A stretch of DNA of 64,000 bases from Apiotrichum sp. Y4204 (GCA_025531455.1 JAMYHL010000011.1:186001-250000), one strand, 5' to 3'. Shown: positions 13,036-25,361, counted from the first letter of the stretch. Numbers and translations: made by a program. Notes: a model not told the origin generated them from the letters alone.

Positions 13036-13642
13036 CTAAAGTTCGCCAATGCGTTTAATAGCTGATTCAAGTTTGCGTTGGTTCGTCCAGGTGTAGTACC
13101 GGTTCATGCACGACTAGACTTCGTGAGCAAAAGGGGAGTAACGGGCACCTTGCGCCTGATCGTCATTCAATCTCACCTTAGCATCACGCCCATCACCCAG
13201 GGCGGCGGCGATGTCGCTCCAGTTGGGCTTGTCGGTCTTTGGGTGGAGGTGCTGAAACAGGATCCAGTCCTCCTCGGGCGTCCACTTGCTGGCTTTCCCA
13301 CGAGAGTTGCCCTTGAGGCGGGGCGTCTTCGGACTCTTAGGGGCGCCCCGCGACTTGCCCTTGCCCTTCGCCTTCCCTTTGCCAGTGGACTTTGGGGCAT
13401 CTTCGTAGTCATCGTCGTTGTCGGAATCGACATTGGGCTTTTCTTCGAACTCGGAGGGGCTCGCACTCGGCTCTGAGGGGGAGGGCGTCTCGGAACCGGT
13501 CTGAGGGGTGGTGCTTGTCCCGTGGGTGGACTGCTGTAAGCATTGAAAGATCAAAAGTAACACATACGTCTGGGTTCGCCTTCGAGGGATCGTAAGGCTT
13601 GGTCCGCGCCGATGGGGACCGGGAGACAGGTGCGCGGGGCAT
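13036..13642 (-). CDS. Small SANT/Myb-like DNA-binding protein
   Basis: Three exons (13642-13568, 13533-13177, 13113-13036) give 169 residues. The N-terminal half is Ser/Pro/acidic (NVDSDNDDDYEDAP), followed by a basic GKGKAKGKGKSRG patch that may be an NLS. The C-terminal ~65 residues form one Myb/SANT repeat: KWTPEEDWILFQHL, then NWSDIAAALGDGRDAK, then SCMNRYYTW after the last intron, with the spaced Trp residues of the fold. The last intron contains the in-frame stop that would otherwise truncate the repeat. It is probably a nuclear chromatin or DNA-binding protein. The target is unknown; single-repeat proteins of this size are common in basidiomycetes. Confidence 0.82.
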
Positions 13643-14208
13643 CTTGTTCGCGGGGTAATCGTGAAGGTGGCACTTGCCCTTTCAAGGCGTAGAGGCTGCG
13701 CTGTGCTGATGAAGCTGAAATCGATGGTTGTGAAGGTATGTAGTTCAAAAGTCGAGGTGGTAAGATGTAAGGGAACTTCAATCTGAGGAGAGAATGATAT
13801 CTATAGTGATGTGACGAGCTCCAAGGAATGGTGTGAATCGGCATGGGCACCTTGGGCGCGGAGCACACAGGTATATCAGGGCGTTTGGTGAGGCGAGAGT
13901 TGGTACAAAGCGACTCATGAACCCCAAGTCTCGTCGAGGACGGGGCGCTCTCGACACCCAAATGCCCGGTCTCGCATCAGCTTTTAGGATCTCACATCAT
14001 ATCATATCGTATCATCGGTCTACCGTCTATGAGGCCAGGAGTTAGGAATGGTGATGTCGTCGACGGAATGATTAAGCGAAGGGAGAATGTAGAACGCAAC
14101 TCTGTTTATTTTCTGTGTACTGTAGACAGCCGTTAAGTGAAGAGTCGTGATCCTGTGGTTCGTACTGTCATTGAGCGTTGAGTGGGCAGGCGTCCTCATC
14201 AATAGAAA
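13643..14208. other. Intergenic region
   Basis: This is the promoter side of the SANT gene and the 3' side of the next minus-strand gene. There is a short ATCATATCATATCGTATCAT repeat at about 13994-14013. No gene is seen. Confidence 0.5.
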
Positions 14209-15216
14209 TTAAGCCTCCATGTCGGCGGATATCTGGATGCGGGCAAGGGCATGCGTGAGGGCCATCGGATCGACCATGTCGGCCGGGAGCTGGGATTGTC
14301 AGCATGTCTGACAGTGGAGAAGAGCAATAGGCAGAAGCAACTACTCGTTCCACTGTTAAGGATGACCTCTGTTGTCCTCGGCCAAGTAACTCATGACGTG
14401 GGACATCTAACAGGATGACTCCTGGGGGAGCACACTCATGAGGAAGCTGCGGAGACGTGTCATGTTCTTGTCCCCCCACATTGTGGCAAAGTGCAACTCA
14501 CAGGCTGGTTCACTTCCGCGTCAAGCATGCGCTGGCGGAGCGCACACCACCCTTCCCAGGTCAGATCGGTGAAAGTTGTGCGACCAGAGCACAACTCATG
14601 GGCGCCGTACCGCCATATCTCGTACTCCTCGTTATCGAAGTCCTTCGTGTCAGATGATACCGATATTGGGAATCAGCCGTTGTGTCTAACGCCACCCCCA
14701 CACGCCCGCTTTTTCCGACCGCTCCACCGGGCCGTCAAGTTCCAGAGGCGCGAAGACTCACCACAAAGTACGCCCAGCGAGGAGGTCCGTTCCACGTCCG
14801 CCAGGCATGGTCAGGCATCGATGTGACGGTACCCTCGAGGATACCGCGCAACGCATCGAGAGGCCTGCGAAGTGTCGCGAGGCCATCGTCTTGCATCCTG
14901 CAACTGTGAGCATCTGTGGTGGGGTAACAGTAGTGGAAACATTGACTAGGGATCTGGGCGAACCTTGTCTCATGCCTCCGGTCGGCGTTCAGCCCAACCT
15001 TGCCACTCACCACTGTACACCATGTAGCCTGCGCGCCATAGTCTCGACCTCGTCGCTCGTCAGGCCCGACACGAACATCCACATTGTCATGCCCGCGTCA
15101 GGCCACCATTCGGGGGCGATGTAGCTGCCGTGCCGGACGCCGTTGACGATGAAGCCGATAACGGACATTCCTGAAGGTTGGGGTTCCGCTGTTGTTGCGG
15201 TGGCGAAAAGAGACAT
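14209..15216 (-). CDS. Unknown 221-residue protein, five exons
   Basis: Exons 15216-15011, 14897-14762, 14642-14502, 14446-14345 and 14289-14209 join in phase to an uninterrupted 221-codon frame. The junctions were chosen by GT-AG sites, branch-like CTGAC motifs and frame continuity. No family is recognised. The protein is Trp-rich (APEWWPD, HAWRTWNGPPRWAYF, EIWRYG, TWEGWCAL) and ends LPADMVDPMALTHALARIQ. It has no signal peptide and no clear membrane segment. Trp/Gly-rich loops between acidic helices suggest a compact soluble domain. The gene is real on splice consistency; the function is open. Confidence 0.68.
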
Positions 15217-15735
15217 GGTGAGAAGTAAATCGCCGGCAAAGCGCTCGGGCTTGCTTCTGGGTGCGAGGGATACTTGGAAGAACTACTTATTGTGTGGTGC
15301 TGAACAGTGAGCTGATAGGCGATACCGTGCGGCATGCGTGACGCTACCGACAGCCGAATGACCCTTCGCCACTCGTCATAGTCATAGTGTGCATCGTGTC
15401 TGTTTCATCGTGCCCCAACCTGCTGCCAGCAAACCCCCCCGACCCTTTCCCCGTGTGGCGCACAACATTCATTCACCCACCACCCGAAAGTGCTGTACAG
15501 GCTCGTCAATCGCGCCATTGTTGCTATGTACTTATGCATGGAACGTCGATGCTATCCTTTCACACCTCACGCGCTCTCTCAACCGGGACAACCCGGTTAG
15601 ACATGCAGAGGGTTTAGTGAACAAGGCTGGCAGGACGCTGCGTTCCCTACGGACACCGATTGGTTAGCCAGTGGCATCATCTATCGCGACGAGATCACAG
15701 GCCATTGTCTACCGACATCTACTCATCTGCTCAGA
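15217..15735. other. Intergenic region
   Basis: This lies between the unknown 221-residue gene and the end of CDC73, both on the minus strand. Short ORFs on the plus strand (15387-15667) have no coding features. Nothing else is seen. Confidence 0.5.
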
Positions 15736-17346
15736 TCATCGCCGCCTGGCCAAATCGAGTACACGCCAGAACTCGGCCACAACCTGGCGGTCCGTGTGAC
15801 GCTTAAAGCGGTCGACCTGGAAATCAGCTTGACTCCCACTGTCATTCACTCACCCTCATCTCGGCTACGTTCCATTCGCGGATAGCGGGGTTAACGGGTT
15901 CGTTGTGCCATTGGAAGTAGATGCCCTTGACTATACGGTTATTTCGACGGTTCTCAAGTTTATCAAGCCCTTAACGTACCATTACGGAAAAGAATCTTCG
16001 GGTCCATCCATTTGTAAGGCTTGAACTGCCATGCCTGACCAGTGGTCACAACACAAATGACACGATCCCTGACCACCAGTCAGTGCCATGGACACAAAGG
16101 ATGTGAGTTACTCACCATGCGTCCGCTCCAAACTTTTGTAGCGCCTCAACGCTGTCAACAACGTAGTAGCTTGAGGTAACATCGCCTTCGAGGTGTCAGC
16201 CATATGTTCACGCAGAGTACACGCTGCTGCTGTCCCATGCGGAAGCACAGTACTCACCACTTGGCCCACTCCGTTTCCTCTCAACACGGATCACGTCTTC
16301 CGCACGTGGATTACCGGCCTCCACAGCGGCCTGGCGAGCAGCATCAGACGGCTCAAAGCTAAATGTTAGTAACAGGACCAAGAAGATAGCTCACATTCCC
16401 TGCTCCAAGAACTTCTTCACGTTCCACATCGTAACGAGCGCTGTGGGCGAAGAGGAAATAAGGATAATAGGGCTAACAGCTTTGTGCTTTCGGTGTCCAC
16501 TGCTTGCTGTTTCCAATCAGCCGCGTCATGGAGGAGGTACCTACGGATTGTGTGTTGCTGTTGGGGCTGCGAGCGGCCGCCGGACTCGAAAGACTTGCGC
16601 AATGCGCGGATTTTTTCGCTCATTACTGTCTGAAGGAATGACTGGAAATTCTGGCAGAGTTAGCACACATTTGCGTCTCGTCACGTACGTTGACCTTGCC
16701 ATTATGTGAAACGCGCAAGACCGTGTTCCGGTCCCGCAGCTCAACCTCCTCTGCCCGTAGCTGCTTGTTAATATGGGAATGCGTTTACCGACAGCTTACC
16801 TTTTTGCAGAACTCGCGGTCGGCCACGTCCACCTCATACTTGCGCTTTGGTGCTGCTGCAGGGCGTGATGGTCCTGCTTCGGCCGCCGTTACTCCGGGAG
16901 CGGCTGCCGCTTTACCTGTTCATGTCAGTTCCTTCCGTCCACTAACCAGACAACAACATACCTTCTTCGCCCTTGCGGACCACACGACCTCCACCATCCG
17001 ACTCGCCACGAAGAAAAGAGACGACACCCTTTCTGTCCGTGTTGACGACACCACCACCCGCAGCTTGGCTCTTGTCGAAGTATTCACGGAAGCCTGCCTC
17101 GCGTTCGGTCCACGCCAGCCAGATCTGGCCAATTGTGTAGGTCCCACTCTTGGCATCGCTACTGCGGAGATACCTGGTCGGTGCGTCCTTGGGGATGCTG
17201 ATGGGGTCGCCGGAGGCTTGAGGAAACGAGATGGATGCGGCCGAAGCGAGAGCAGTCGTCTCGTCGCCGGATGAAGTGCGGAGCGTCGCCGGGCGGTCTC
17301 CGCTGATGGATTCCTGGAGGAGGTCAAGGGGGTCTGAGGTCGCCAT
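15736..17346 (-). CDS. CDC73: CDC73, Paf1 complex subunit (parafibromin)
   Basis: Cdc73 is a nuclear Paf1-complex subunit that binds RNA polymerase II and promotes elongation, histone marks and 3' processing. The N-terminus ([17 protein letters not shown]...[20 protein letters not shown]) matches the family start. The middle has [12 protein letters not shown] and [20 protein letters not shown], the fungal form of the conserved PII-ITM motif. The C-terminal Ras-like fold ends [27 protein letters not shown] and [20 protein letters not shown] place about ten exons; secure ones are 17346-16962, 16915-16800, 16760-16689, 16650-16541 and 16499-~16395. One intron is about 41 nt. The product is about 400 residues, near the usual length. 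Exact edges in 15.9-16.4 kb may be off by a base or two. Confidence 0.92.
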
Positions 17347-17774
17347 TGTCGATGGAATGGCAGGGCCGGATGCACGGCCAGAGGATCGCGGAGACGAAGT
17401 TGAGGTCGAAAGGGTTAGAGGTGGATCTCAATTTGTTGATTGTTGTTCTTGAGTGCTGCTCAACATCCCCCCGCCCCCCGATGCAGAGACGAGGCGGTTT
17501 TGGGCTCTGGGAGGCGGGCTAACCTCATTACGTAACCACATCACCCTATCTATCCCATTTTGAGGTATCAACACACCCGAACCAGGTTTCTAATAGAGAT
17601 TTTCTATTGCAGCGATTGAGTCAAGCCTGTCTGTCTACCCACACACAAATGCACAAATCTCGTATGGGTTCCAGATATCCAGGAAAAAAAAGAAGATCTA
17701 CGCAAAGGAAGCGCGGAAGTGATGGTCAATGCATGTGTTTATGTTTTGTAGGTCTACTCGCCTGTACTGTAGGT
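17347..17774. other. Intergenic region
   Basis: This is the CDC73 5' flank and the NAF1 3' flank (tandem on the minus strand). It contains a C-rich run near 17465-17480 and TAGGTCTACTCGCCTG twice in tandem around 17748-17784, overlapping the NAF1 stop. No gene is seen. Confidence 0.5.
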
Positions 17775-19832
17775 CTACTCGCCTGATCCATGGCCTTCTC
17801 CGTCATCTCCGCCCTGCCCCTGCTGCTGGCCCCAGTACATTCCACCCATCATATGCGCAAAGCGTGGATTGATGACAGGGGCGTTCTGGCCCTGGCCAGG
17901 CTGCGGAGCAGCGAAACCCATGTTACCCATCGGCATGCCCATCGGCATCGCTCCCATAGGCATACCCATGGGCATACCCATCCCCATTGGCATGCCTACG
18001 CTTGGCTGGTCCGGAGAGTAGCCCCCTGGCTGGTATGACTGATACATGGCCGTGTTCATGTTCATCGGGTTCATCGAGTGCGCGCTGGGGGCTTGCCAGT
18101 TGGGCATCGGACGAGGGGGCAAAGGGTGGTTGGAACGGCCTCGCCCAGTCGGTCGACCTTGTCCCGAGCTGTTGCGGTTGCCCTGCCGACCACGGCCGCG
18201 TCCGCGTCCACGACCTTGCCGCTGTGCCCGGTTACTGCCGCCATCGCCACTGTTGCCACCGGGCGCCATATCATCGTAGCTCACGAGTGCCCGGGACGAA
18301 GTGGACATCGAGGATCCAGCGTCGGAAACGGCGTCCCATTCGTCCCCATCACCGTGGAGGGAGGCCATGTCATCATCATGCGCGTAGTCGAAGTGTGGAC
18401 GCGGCGGCAAGCCAGCATGCCCGGTGCGGGGGGTTGCTGAAGGCGCACGAGATCCGCGACGCCGTTCCTTCCTTGCGCGGCGCGCGGCGCTCTCCGCTTC
18501 ATCGTCGCTCCACTCCATCTCATCCTCTCCCACCTCCTCATCGAAGACGTTACTGGCGTCCGAACGGAAGCGGGGATCGCGCACCGCGTGCATGTCCACA
18601 AACTTGCGATACTGAGGCGCGGAAGGGAAGTAAACACGCACACCCTTAGCCACATCCTCATCGCTAGGATATGGGTATGGTGGCGGTGGTAGGCGGATTG
18701 AGTAGAATGGTGACTCGAGGGGTCCAAATGTTTCGGACACAGTGCCCAACACACGGCGATCCGCAAGACAGATAACACTCCCTTCTTCGAGCCAACCCTG
18801 GCCCGGGGCCTGCATGGCCTGTACCACTAGGGTACCGGAGGACGTGAACTTGGGTGTTGTGACCGTTGTCGGTGAGGCGGGAGATGGGGAGGCATCGGTA
18901 GCAGGCGGTTTCTGCTCAGGCTCTGTCTTGATAGCGGTCTCATTCATGTTGACGTCGGTGCTCTCCGGCTTGATGTCATCGTCGTTCTCCACCTTGACCA
19001 GCTTGCTCGTTTTCGATCTCCAGGCCTCCAAGCTCCGGTCTTTCATCCAACTGAACACGTCTCCCGCAATGATGAGTTCAACGTTCTCTGGAAGAACGCT
19101 GACCGGAGGAAGAGGTACTGGCGGAAGCGGCTGCTCGTGGGCGCTCACGATGCCCGCGCCGGCGCCCTCATCGTCCGAATCGTCGACAAAGTCGAGCCCG
19201 AGGTTGTCGAGCATGCCCGCAGCGTTATCATCCGAGTCATCTGACGACGATGAATCGTCCTCTTCGTTGTTGTCGACCATCCGGTTGATCTCCGCCTTGA
19301 TTGTCGCATGTTCCCTTTCGCTAAGAGTTGCGTGCTCCTTCGCCTTCTTCGGCACATGTCCGGCATCACTTTCGCTCTCACTTTCGCTGTCTGATTCGAA
19401 TTCTGACGAGGAATCGCTGTCGATATCGGCTCCGGCTTCGATGGAAGGTTGGGTAGCAGTTGAAGCTGAGGGTGCGGTTGATGCGTCCGATGTGCCTGCA
19501 GCTTGTTTCTCGGCACGAGCTTTAGCCATACTCGCCTCGACAAGCCGCCGTTTCTCGGATGCGCTCATGCTAACAGGAGGAACGACGCCCACAACATCCC
19601 CGCGTTCAACCATACTTGCGATAAGCGTGAGGTCATCGACGAGTTGCGGTGCAGGTGGTACGACAAACTCTGTGGATGGCGGTGGTTGGGCAAGCGAGGC
19701 AGTCCCGGTCGCTGGCAGGGCGGCGGACTCGGGAGGTGTGGCGCCTGGGGCGTGCGATCCGTCCTCACACTCGACATGCTCCAAAGTCGAGTCGATCGCA
19801 AGTTCTATCTCGGTGTCGCTGTCGGGGTCCAT
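17775..19832 (-). CDS. NAF1: NAF1, H/ACA snoRNP assembly factor
   Basis: Naf1 is a nuclear shuttling factor that binds the pseudouridine synthase Cbf5 during H/ACA snoRNP assembly and is later replaced by Gar1. This is a single exon of 685 codons, unusual in a window where nearly every gene has introns. The N-terminal half is acidic with Ser/Asp/Glu runs (SESESESDAGHVPKK, EEDDSSSSDDSDDN). The Gar1/Naf1 beta-barrel core lies at about residues 330-430 (GWLEEGSVICLADRRVLGTV, FGPLESPFYSIRL, GVRVYFPSAPQY). The tail has an RG-rich RNA-binding patch (RQGRGRGRGRGRQGNR) and a Met-Pro-Gly repeat (residues ~620-650). The long plus-strand ORF across the gene is an antisense shadow. Confidence 0.92.
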   Translation of the reverse strand: MDPDSDTEIELAIDSTLEHVECEDGSHAPGATPPESAALPATGTASLAQPPPSTEFVVPPAPQLVDDLTLIASMVERGDVVGVVPPVSMSASEKRRLVEASMAKARAEKQAAGTSDASTAPSASTATQPSIEAGADIDSDSSSEFESDSESESESDAGHVPKKAKEHATLSEREHATIKAEINRMVDNNEEDDSSSSDDSDDNAAGMLDNLGLDFVDDSDDEGAGAGIVSAHEQPLPPVPLPPVSVLPENVELIIAGDVFSWMKDRSLEAWRSKTSKLVKVENDDDIKPESTDVNMNETAIKTEPEQKPPATDASPSPASPTTVTTPKFTSSGTLVVQAMQAPGQGWLEEGSVICLADRRVLGTVSETFGPLESPFYSIRLPPPPYPYPSDEDVAKGVRVYFPSAPQYRKFVDMHAVRDPRFRSDASNVFDEEVGEDEMEWSDDEAESAARRARKERRRGSRAPSATPRTGHAGLPPRPHFDYAHDDDMASLHGDGDEWDAVSDAGSSMSTSSRALVSYDDMAPGGNSGDGGSNRAQRQGRGRGRGRGRQGNRNSSGQGRPTGRGRSNHPLPPRPMPNWQAPSAHSMNPMNMNTAMYQSYQPGGYSPDQPSVGMPMGMGMPMGMPMGAMPMGMPMGNMGFAAPQPGQGQNAPVINPRFAHMMGGMYWGQQQGQGGDDGEGHGSGE

Positions 19833-22800
19833 GGTGAATGTGGATGCGGTGAATCAACGGTGACGGAGGAGTGAGAAGAGTCTCGCCATGCTCATCAACT
19901 GATCAAAAATGACAGAACTCACAAAATGTTGATGTCTACCCCACGGGGTATGCGCTGCATGCGCGCATGCGCTGGTGGTAGCCCTGTCACGTGAATTCTA
20001 ACACACACTGTTATTTGTTATTTCATAATTCATCCTACCTTTATTAAATGCCGTCACCCTCGGGGCACTCGGCCCCTTGGCTACATGTGGGCTGCACCCA
20101 CCAGAGGGACGCGGGACGATCGGACGACAGCGTGGGATAGCGCGTCGAAACGTCGACCATGCTAGGCCATGCTCCAAGCGTCCTGATAAGTGATAGCTGA
20201 TAGCTGATATTTTGAGAAGCTAAGACGTTGAGACACGAGACAGTGATCCGTGATCAGCACGATCTCGTTCACCTATTCGGCAATTTGCCATGACAATGTA
20301 CTTTGCAAAACGGTCAGTCTACTTTGCTACCAAAAGGCGACACTAACCCACGTGAATGAGGGTGTTTTTCCCCTCGCCAGTGGCCCCAAACCTTGGCCAA
20401 CAGCCATTGCCAGAAGCGTCTCGGACCCAAGTCTGGAACCGATCAGGCGCATAAGCCCATAGGTCATGTCCCCTACCCCAGACAGACAGCAAGTTGACCT
20501 GATGAGACTATCAGACATGCTTCATTCAGCGTCTGGCCCTGAATTAATGACAGGCTTCATGGCGTTCCCATCGGTGCTTCAACCGCCTGCACCCAAACGC
20601 GTTTGCAGCCTCACCGGGGTCAATGACGTCAGGTGAACTGCTGAACTAGAGAACCAACAGCGTACTCTGACACTCTGGACCGCTAGTTACTTTCATCGAA
20701 TGTCCAGGTTTGTGGCTTCTATCCAGACATGCAGTCGCTGTACAATCGGATTTATACTATATTTTGTATATTGGTGCAGTGCGCTGCTTTGGGCACCATC
20801 CAGGACCACATTGGTGGTTCCACTTCATTGGCCTTCAAATCCTGACGGAACAATTCCGTCCGCGATATCAATCCGGTTGACACCTCTCCAGTCGTTTGAG
20901 TAGTCTTATGATGCACCTCCCAGAAGTCAGGTGACTGTGACTTTAGTAATGCAAGGTTCATCGCGTTCATCAAAACGCCGTTAATCTAATCCAACTGTCT
21001 CCGGAAACATCGACAATAATGGTACCCTTCGTTTGTTCCGGCAATTCATATCTCCTCTCGGTACCGAACACAGAAATCCCAGTTAGTAAGTGTCCGGGTA
21101 CTGTACAGGGCCATATCGCCACACATGGTATGGGACGGACCCATCGAGCATGATCCCAGTAATCCGTCGGATGTGGCACCTAAAGTCTTGCCTCCCTTGA
21201 CAATTCTAGCTCATCAGCATCCGTAAGCTACTTCATGCTGATATCCGCAGGCAAACGCAAGCCTTGACAGCTAAACGGTCGTGATCTGTTGTGTGGTATC
21301 AGCCAAATGCTTTGCACAATACGACAATCGACAATACGACCACGAGGAGAACGATCGATGGATGACAACGTAATGTCTGATATCCGGGTCTACCAGCCAT
21401 CCTAGAGGTGCAAGGTCAGCGCAAAGCATCAGTAGTAATGATGCTCGGACTGGTCGTCAGTGAAAACAAAGAGGCTGGACGGTCAGTGATGAGTCGCTGG
21501 CTGCTTGGTTCCTGCTTCTGTTCGCTTACTACTTGTGGTGCACCCTCAATATATGCCCTTATGCAAAGCTTCCAGACGGATGGGGGTCCATGCCGTTATG
21601 CTGCTTGACGACGCGAGCACGACATGACCAGAGGAGCGCGGGGATTTGTACATGGTTGAGGGGGTTGCCGTAATGAAGGGAGAAAAGCCAAATGAGCATC
21701 ACCGGCAGAGGGAGACACCAGCAAAAGGGGGGTGTTCTCCACATCGTAATATGGCTGGTGCGGACATGCCGGATGGGTAAGGTAGTGCAGTTAGGAGCCC
21801 AGAATAATGCCCAATCCAACCAAGATTACAAGGTCCCTCCAGATTCTTAAATAGCTAAACCCATATCTAGCGCAAGGTAATAGAAAACCACAGTTCCCAA
21901 CAATCCGCACCTGTGACTTACTGCATATATCTACATGCTCTTGGAAAAGGATTGCTTACCACTTGATTTATCAATGCAATGCAGTTGCAATAGAGAAAAG
22001 AAGGAAAAAAGAAAAAAGGAAAGAAAAAATAGTTCGAAGGATAAACAATTGCCCCCTCGTTGCACCATCCTTTTTTGGGTTGCGGCGCTGCGGCCGTTGT
22101 GCAACGTTTTCCCCACTTCGATCCCTCGTGCCTCGAGTCTCCTCTGCTCTTCCGCCATACCGCCACTCAGGGGGGTGCAACGTCGCTTGCTTGGCGCACC
22201 TCGCGCACCTGCACAACCTCATCTACCTCGTGCTGCATGCTGCATGCTGCACAGTCGCACAGTGCGTACAGCGCATACAGTCGCGCACGACACGCGCACC
22301 TGGCACGCCACTCCGTACTCGTTGTGTCACTGGATTTCCACCTACACCAGGGGTACCTACGTGCATGCAGGCACTTTGTGTGCACACAGTTACCAAGTCG
22401 CCCAGTTACCAACCGGGCCCACCGGCCATTGATAGTCGCGTGTTTGTGTGTGTGGGGTGTGTGTGAGTGTGTCCCAACAGTCGCAATCATAGAAGTGGGA
22501 CTTTGTACTGTTCCTTTTTACGCTTTGGCATCTGGACGTCTTTACACAATCTGTGACACGCATTGCCTTGCTCCTCAGATCCACGGCCCTACTCTCCTCT
22601 CACATCCTCTCCTTCCTTGACGCCTCCTCCCCTCCTCCCCCCCCCTCTTCGTCTCAACAAATCGTTCACCTTACTTGCTCCTTTCTCCATCCTGTTCGTC
22701 TGTAGTTGGTTCTCGCTCGCGTCGTCTCATCTCCCATATCTCGCTGTCGAACCTACCCACAGCCTCTGGATCCTCCGCCAATATCCCTTCTGTTCGTTAC

Positions 22801-23118
22801 CCTCGTTACCCTATCTCGACACCAACACATTACTGCATATCCATCGTTCTGCGACGATAATTTCGACCCAAGCCGCCGCAGGTTGCATATCATTCAACCC
22901 CCTCTCATTGCTGGATACCCACACCTCTGGTTGCTCCGCCGTTCGTCGCTTGAGAGTCGGTCAAGCGCTGGTGACCCTCGTCGCTTCCTTCTCTGTGGCT
23001 GTGGGCCAATCATCCCAATACATCGACGGCCGACACTTGACTGCATCTAGTATTCTTGCCCGGGTTCGGCAACTTCCGTTCACTGCCCTTTGTCCTCACG
23101 TTTGTTGACGACATCATC
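19833..23118. other. 3.3-kb gene-poor divergent region between NAF1 and RAS2
   Basis: The left end is the NAF1 promoter side and the right end the RAS2 5' flank. A 14-bp perfect palindrome, GCATGCGCGCATGC, lies at 19957-19970. TGATAGC repeats lie at about 20182-20210 and TGCTGCA repeats at 22231-22251. A pyrimidine-rich tract (22605-22650) before RAS2 resembles a fungal promoter CT element. ORFs at 20250-22490 show no domain and no consistent splicing. Confidence 0.5.
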
Positions 23119-24252
23119 ATGGTGGGTCGCCCTGCTCAACGCTTTGCGGGGGCCGTGGCCTGGTCCACTGACCCAACACTAATACCCTAGTCACAATCAT
23201 CACGCATGGTATTCAAGATCACCGTCCTTGGCGACGGTGGTGTAGGCAAGACAGCCCTTACAGTTCAAGTGCGTAACATTTCGTGGCCCGGGTACGCAGA
23301 GTCCCCAACGTTTGGGGTGTGTGTGATATGGGCGAGTGGCTAAGTCATCGGATCATCCGTTGCGGGCCGTCGTGGTCACGGACATCAGCGTATGGATGTA
23401 CGGAGTGGCCATTGGCATCCGTATTTATCTAGCTCCTCGTCACGTCATTGCCTCGAAGCTGGTCTGTGCTTACGCTATTGCAGTTCACGATGTCTTCCTT
23501 CGTTGAAACGTATGACCCTACGATTGAGGACTGTTATCGAAAGCAGTGGGTCGTCGATGACCAGCCGTGCTTGCTAGAAGTGTTGGATACTGCAGGTCAA
23601 GGTGGGTTAGGCGCGCTGTCACAGAGAGCCAGAGCTCGCAATGGAGGACGTGACCGTCACGCCACCGACATCGTTGGACGTAGCGCTGTGTGGTCTGTTA
23701 AAGGATAACGCGCTGACGGTTCAGAGGAGTATACTGCGCTCCGCGATCAATGGATTCGGTATGTTGGCCAAAACTTGCGAAACAGTGCTGACCACCAGCG
23801 ATGGCGAAGGTTTTCTGGTCGTGTACTCGATAGCGTCGCGGTCAACATTTGAACGTGTAGAAAAGATTGTTGAGCGTGTCCTGCTCGTCAAAGACGAGGC
23901 CTCGCTAGCATCACCGGATAACGCGCGCCCATCATCACTTGGACGCAGCGCCCAGGGGCCACGCGTCCGAACACCGATCGTCATTGTGGGAAACAAGCGC
24001 GACCAGTTTAACGATCGTGAAGTGACGACCGAGGAAGGCCGCGCTCTTGCCCAGCACTTGGGCTGCGAGTTTTTCGAAACATCGGCTCGTTTGAATCAGA
24101 ATGTTGAGGCGGCATTCAAAGCGCTCGTGCGCCAGATCAAGATTGTCAAACGCGGGCCCGATGCGCCAGGCCCGTCTGGACCAACTCAGGCTGGCACACC
24201 GACGTCAGGGAAGGCCAAGAAGCACAAGTCGAGAAAGTGCATCGTGTTGTAA
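23119..24252 (+). CDS. RAS2: Ras2-type small GTPase
   Basis: Five exons (23119-23121, 23191-23268, 23484-23601, 23725-23758, 23799-24252) give 228 residues; the first exon is just the ATG. The P-loop is [11 protein letters not shown], switch I is ETYDPTIED, switch II is [17 protein letters not shown], and [14 protein letters not shown] and ETSAR follow in order. The protein ends in [10 protein letters not shown], a CAAX box (CIVL) after a basic patch, so it should be prenylated and membrane-bound. [10 protein letters not shown] plus [14 protein letters not shown] matches the fungal Ras2 group (Neurospora ras-2) better than Ras1. About 25 extra residues sit before GNKRD, also a Ras2 trait. Ras2 proteins act in morphogenesis and stress signalling. 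Introns 2 (215 nt) and 3 (123 nt) are long for this window. Confidence 0.9.
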
Positions 24253-25258
24253 ACGGAGTCATCTTCAAATTTCTCCTGGTTTCCTCCTCGCCAAACGTCT
24301 AATGAAACATCAATATAGTACCAAAACCGTCCCCCACCGACACGAGTTAAGCTACTCTTGGTTTCACGGTTGTGATACCACCCACGCATCCTCACCGCAT
24401 CCGCTACGTGTGACCAGTTACGACCACCCATCGAAGACCTAACCGGCGATTCCTCGCCATTATCCTCAGCTACCATATGTCACGATCGATCGCCGCGACC
24501 TCCAGCTATTTAATACCACCTCCTCGTGCGGCGATGCGTTCTCCTGTGTTTTAGATTTATTTTTCGGGACCACTCTGGGCAATTTACAGCAATAGTCTAT
24601 GCATAACGGGCCACCAGCTCGTAGCTACTCAGGCCGCGCTCAGGACACGAGAGATCATTGAGGAGCGGAAGGCTGGACATAAGCCTGGTATGATATACGG
24701 AGCCACCGCCAACAAAGTAGGTCTAGATATTTAGCTCACGCTGCCGACCAGGTGAATCGCCGTGGCTGAGCCATGTGACATCCAGCATCTTAGCATAACG
24801 GCTTTAGGGGTTCATCTGCTACTGGGGCTGTGGGTCCAGTTTCAACTGCCTGTTGGCCTGGAGGTCAGCTTTCTCGTCTGTTACATTTGTCGATGATGAT
24901 TAGTTGTGCAGCTCTGTCGCGTCGTTGACTGGAACAAAGAACCATTCTGAAGAGACGGTAACCGACATTCGATTAGGTCTAACTCTGCCCAAGAACATTC
25001 AATATGAGTGAGGTGTATTACTACTGACTGGTCCTCCTGTTGGGACCAGTTGCGCGCTCTGTGCTCATTGCTCGAAGCCTGACGGAAAACGAGGAATCAC
25101 AGGCCACAGGCCACAGTGTCACAGTGTCAGCTTTTGACCCGGCATGACCGGCATGACCGGTTGACAATGGTCTACAATATACAATATTACAATGCAACAA
25201 CCATTTCACCCTTCGCATCGTTCGGAATTGCTGCTTTTAGAGAGGAAGGGGTGGGGGG

Positions 25259-25316
<58 letters not shown>

Positions 25317-25323
25317 GCCATCG

Positions 25324-25361
<38 letters not shown>

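Noticed and set aside
18742..19863. 373-codon ORF on the plus strand
   Set aside because: Antisense shadow of NAF1. Its Ser-rich product mirrors the acidic/Ser codons of the real gene and has no domain.
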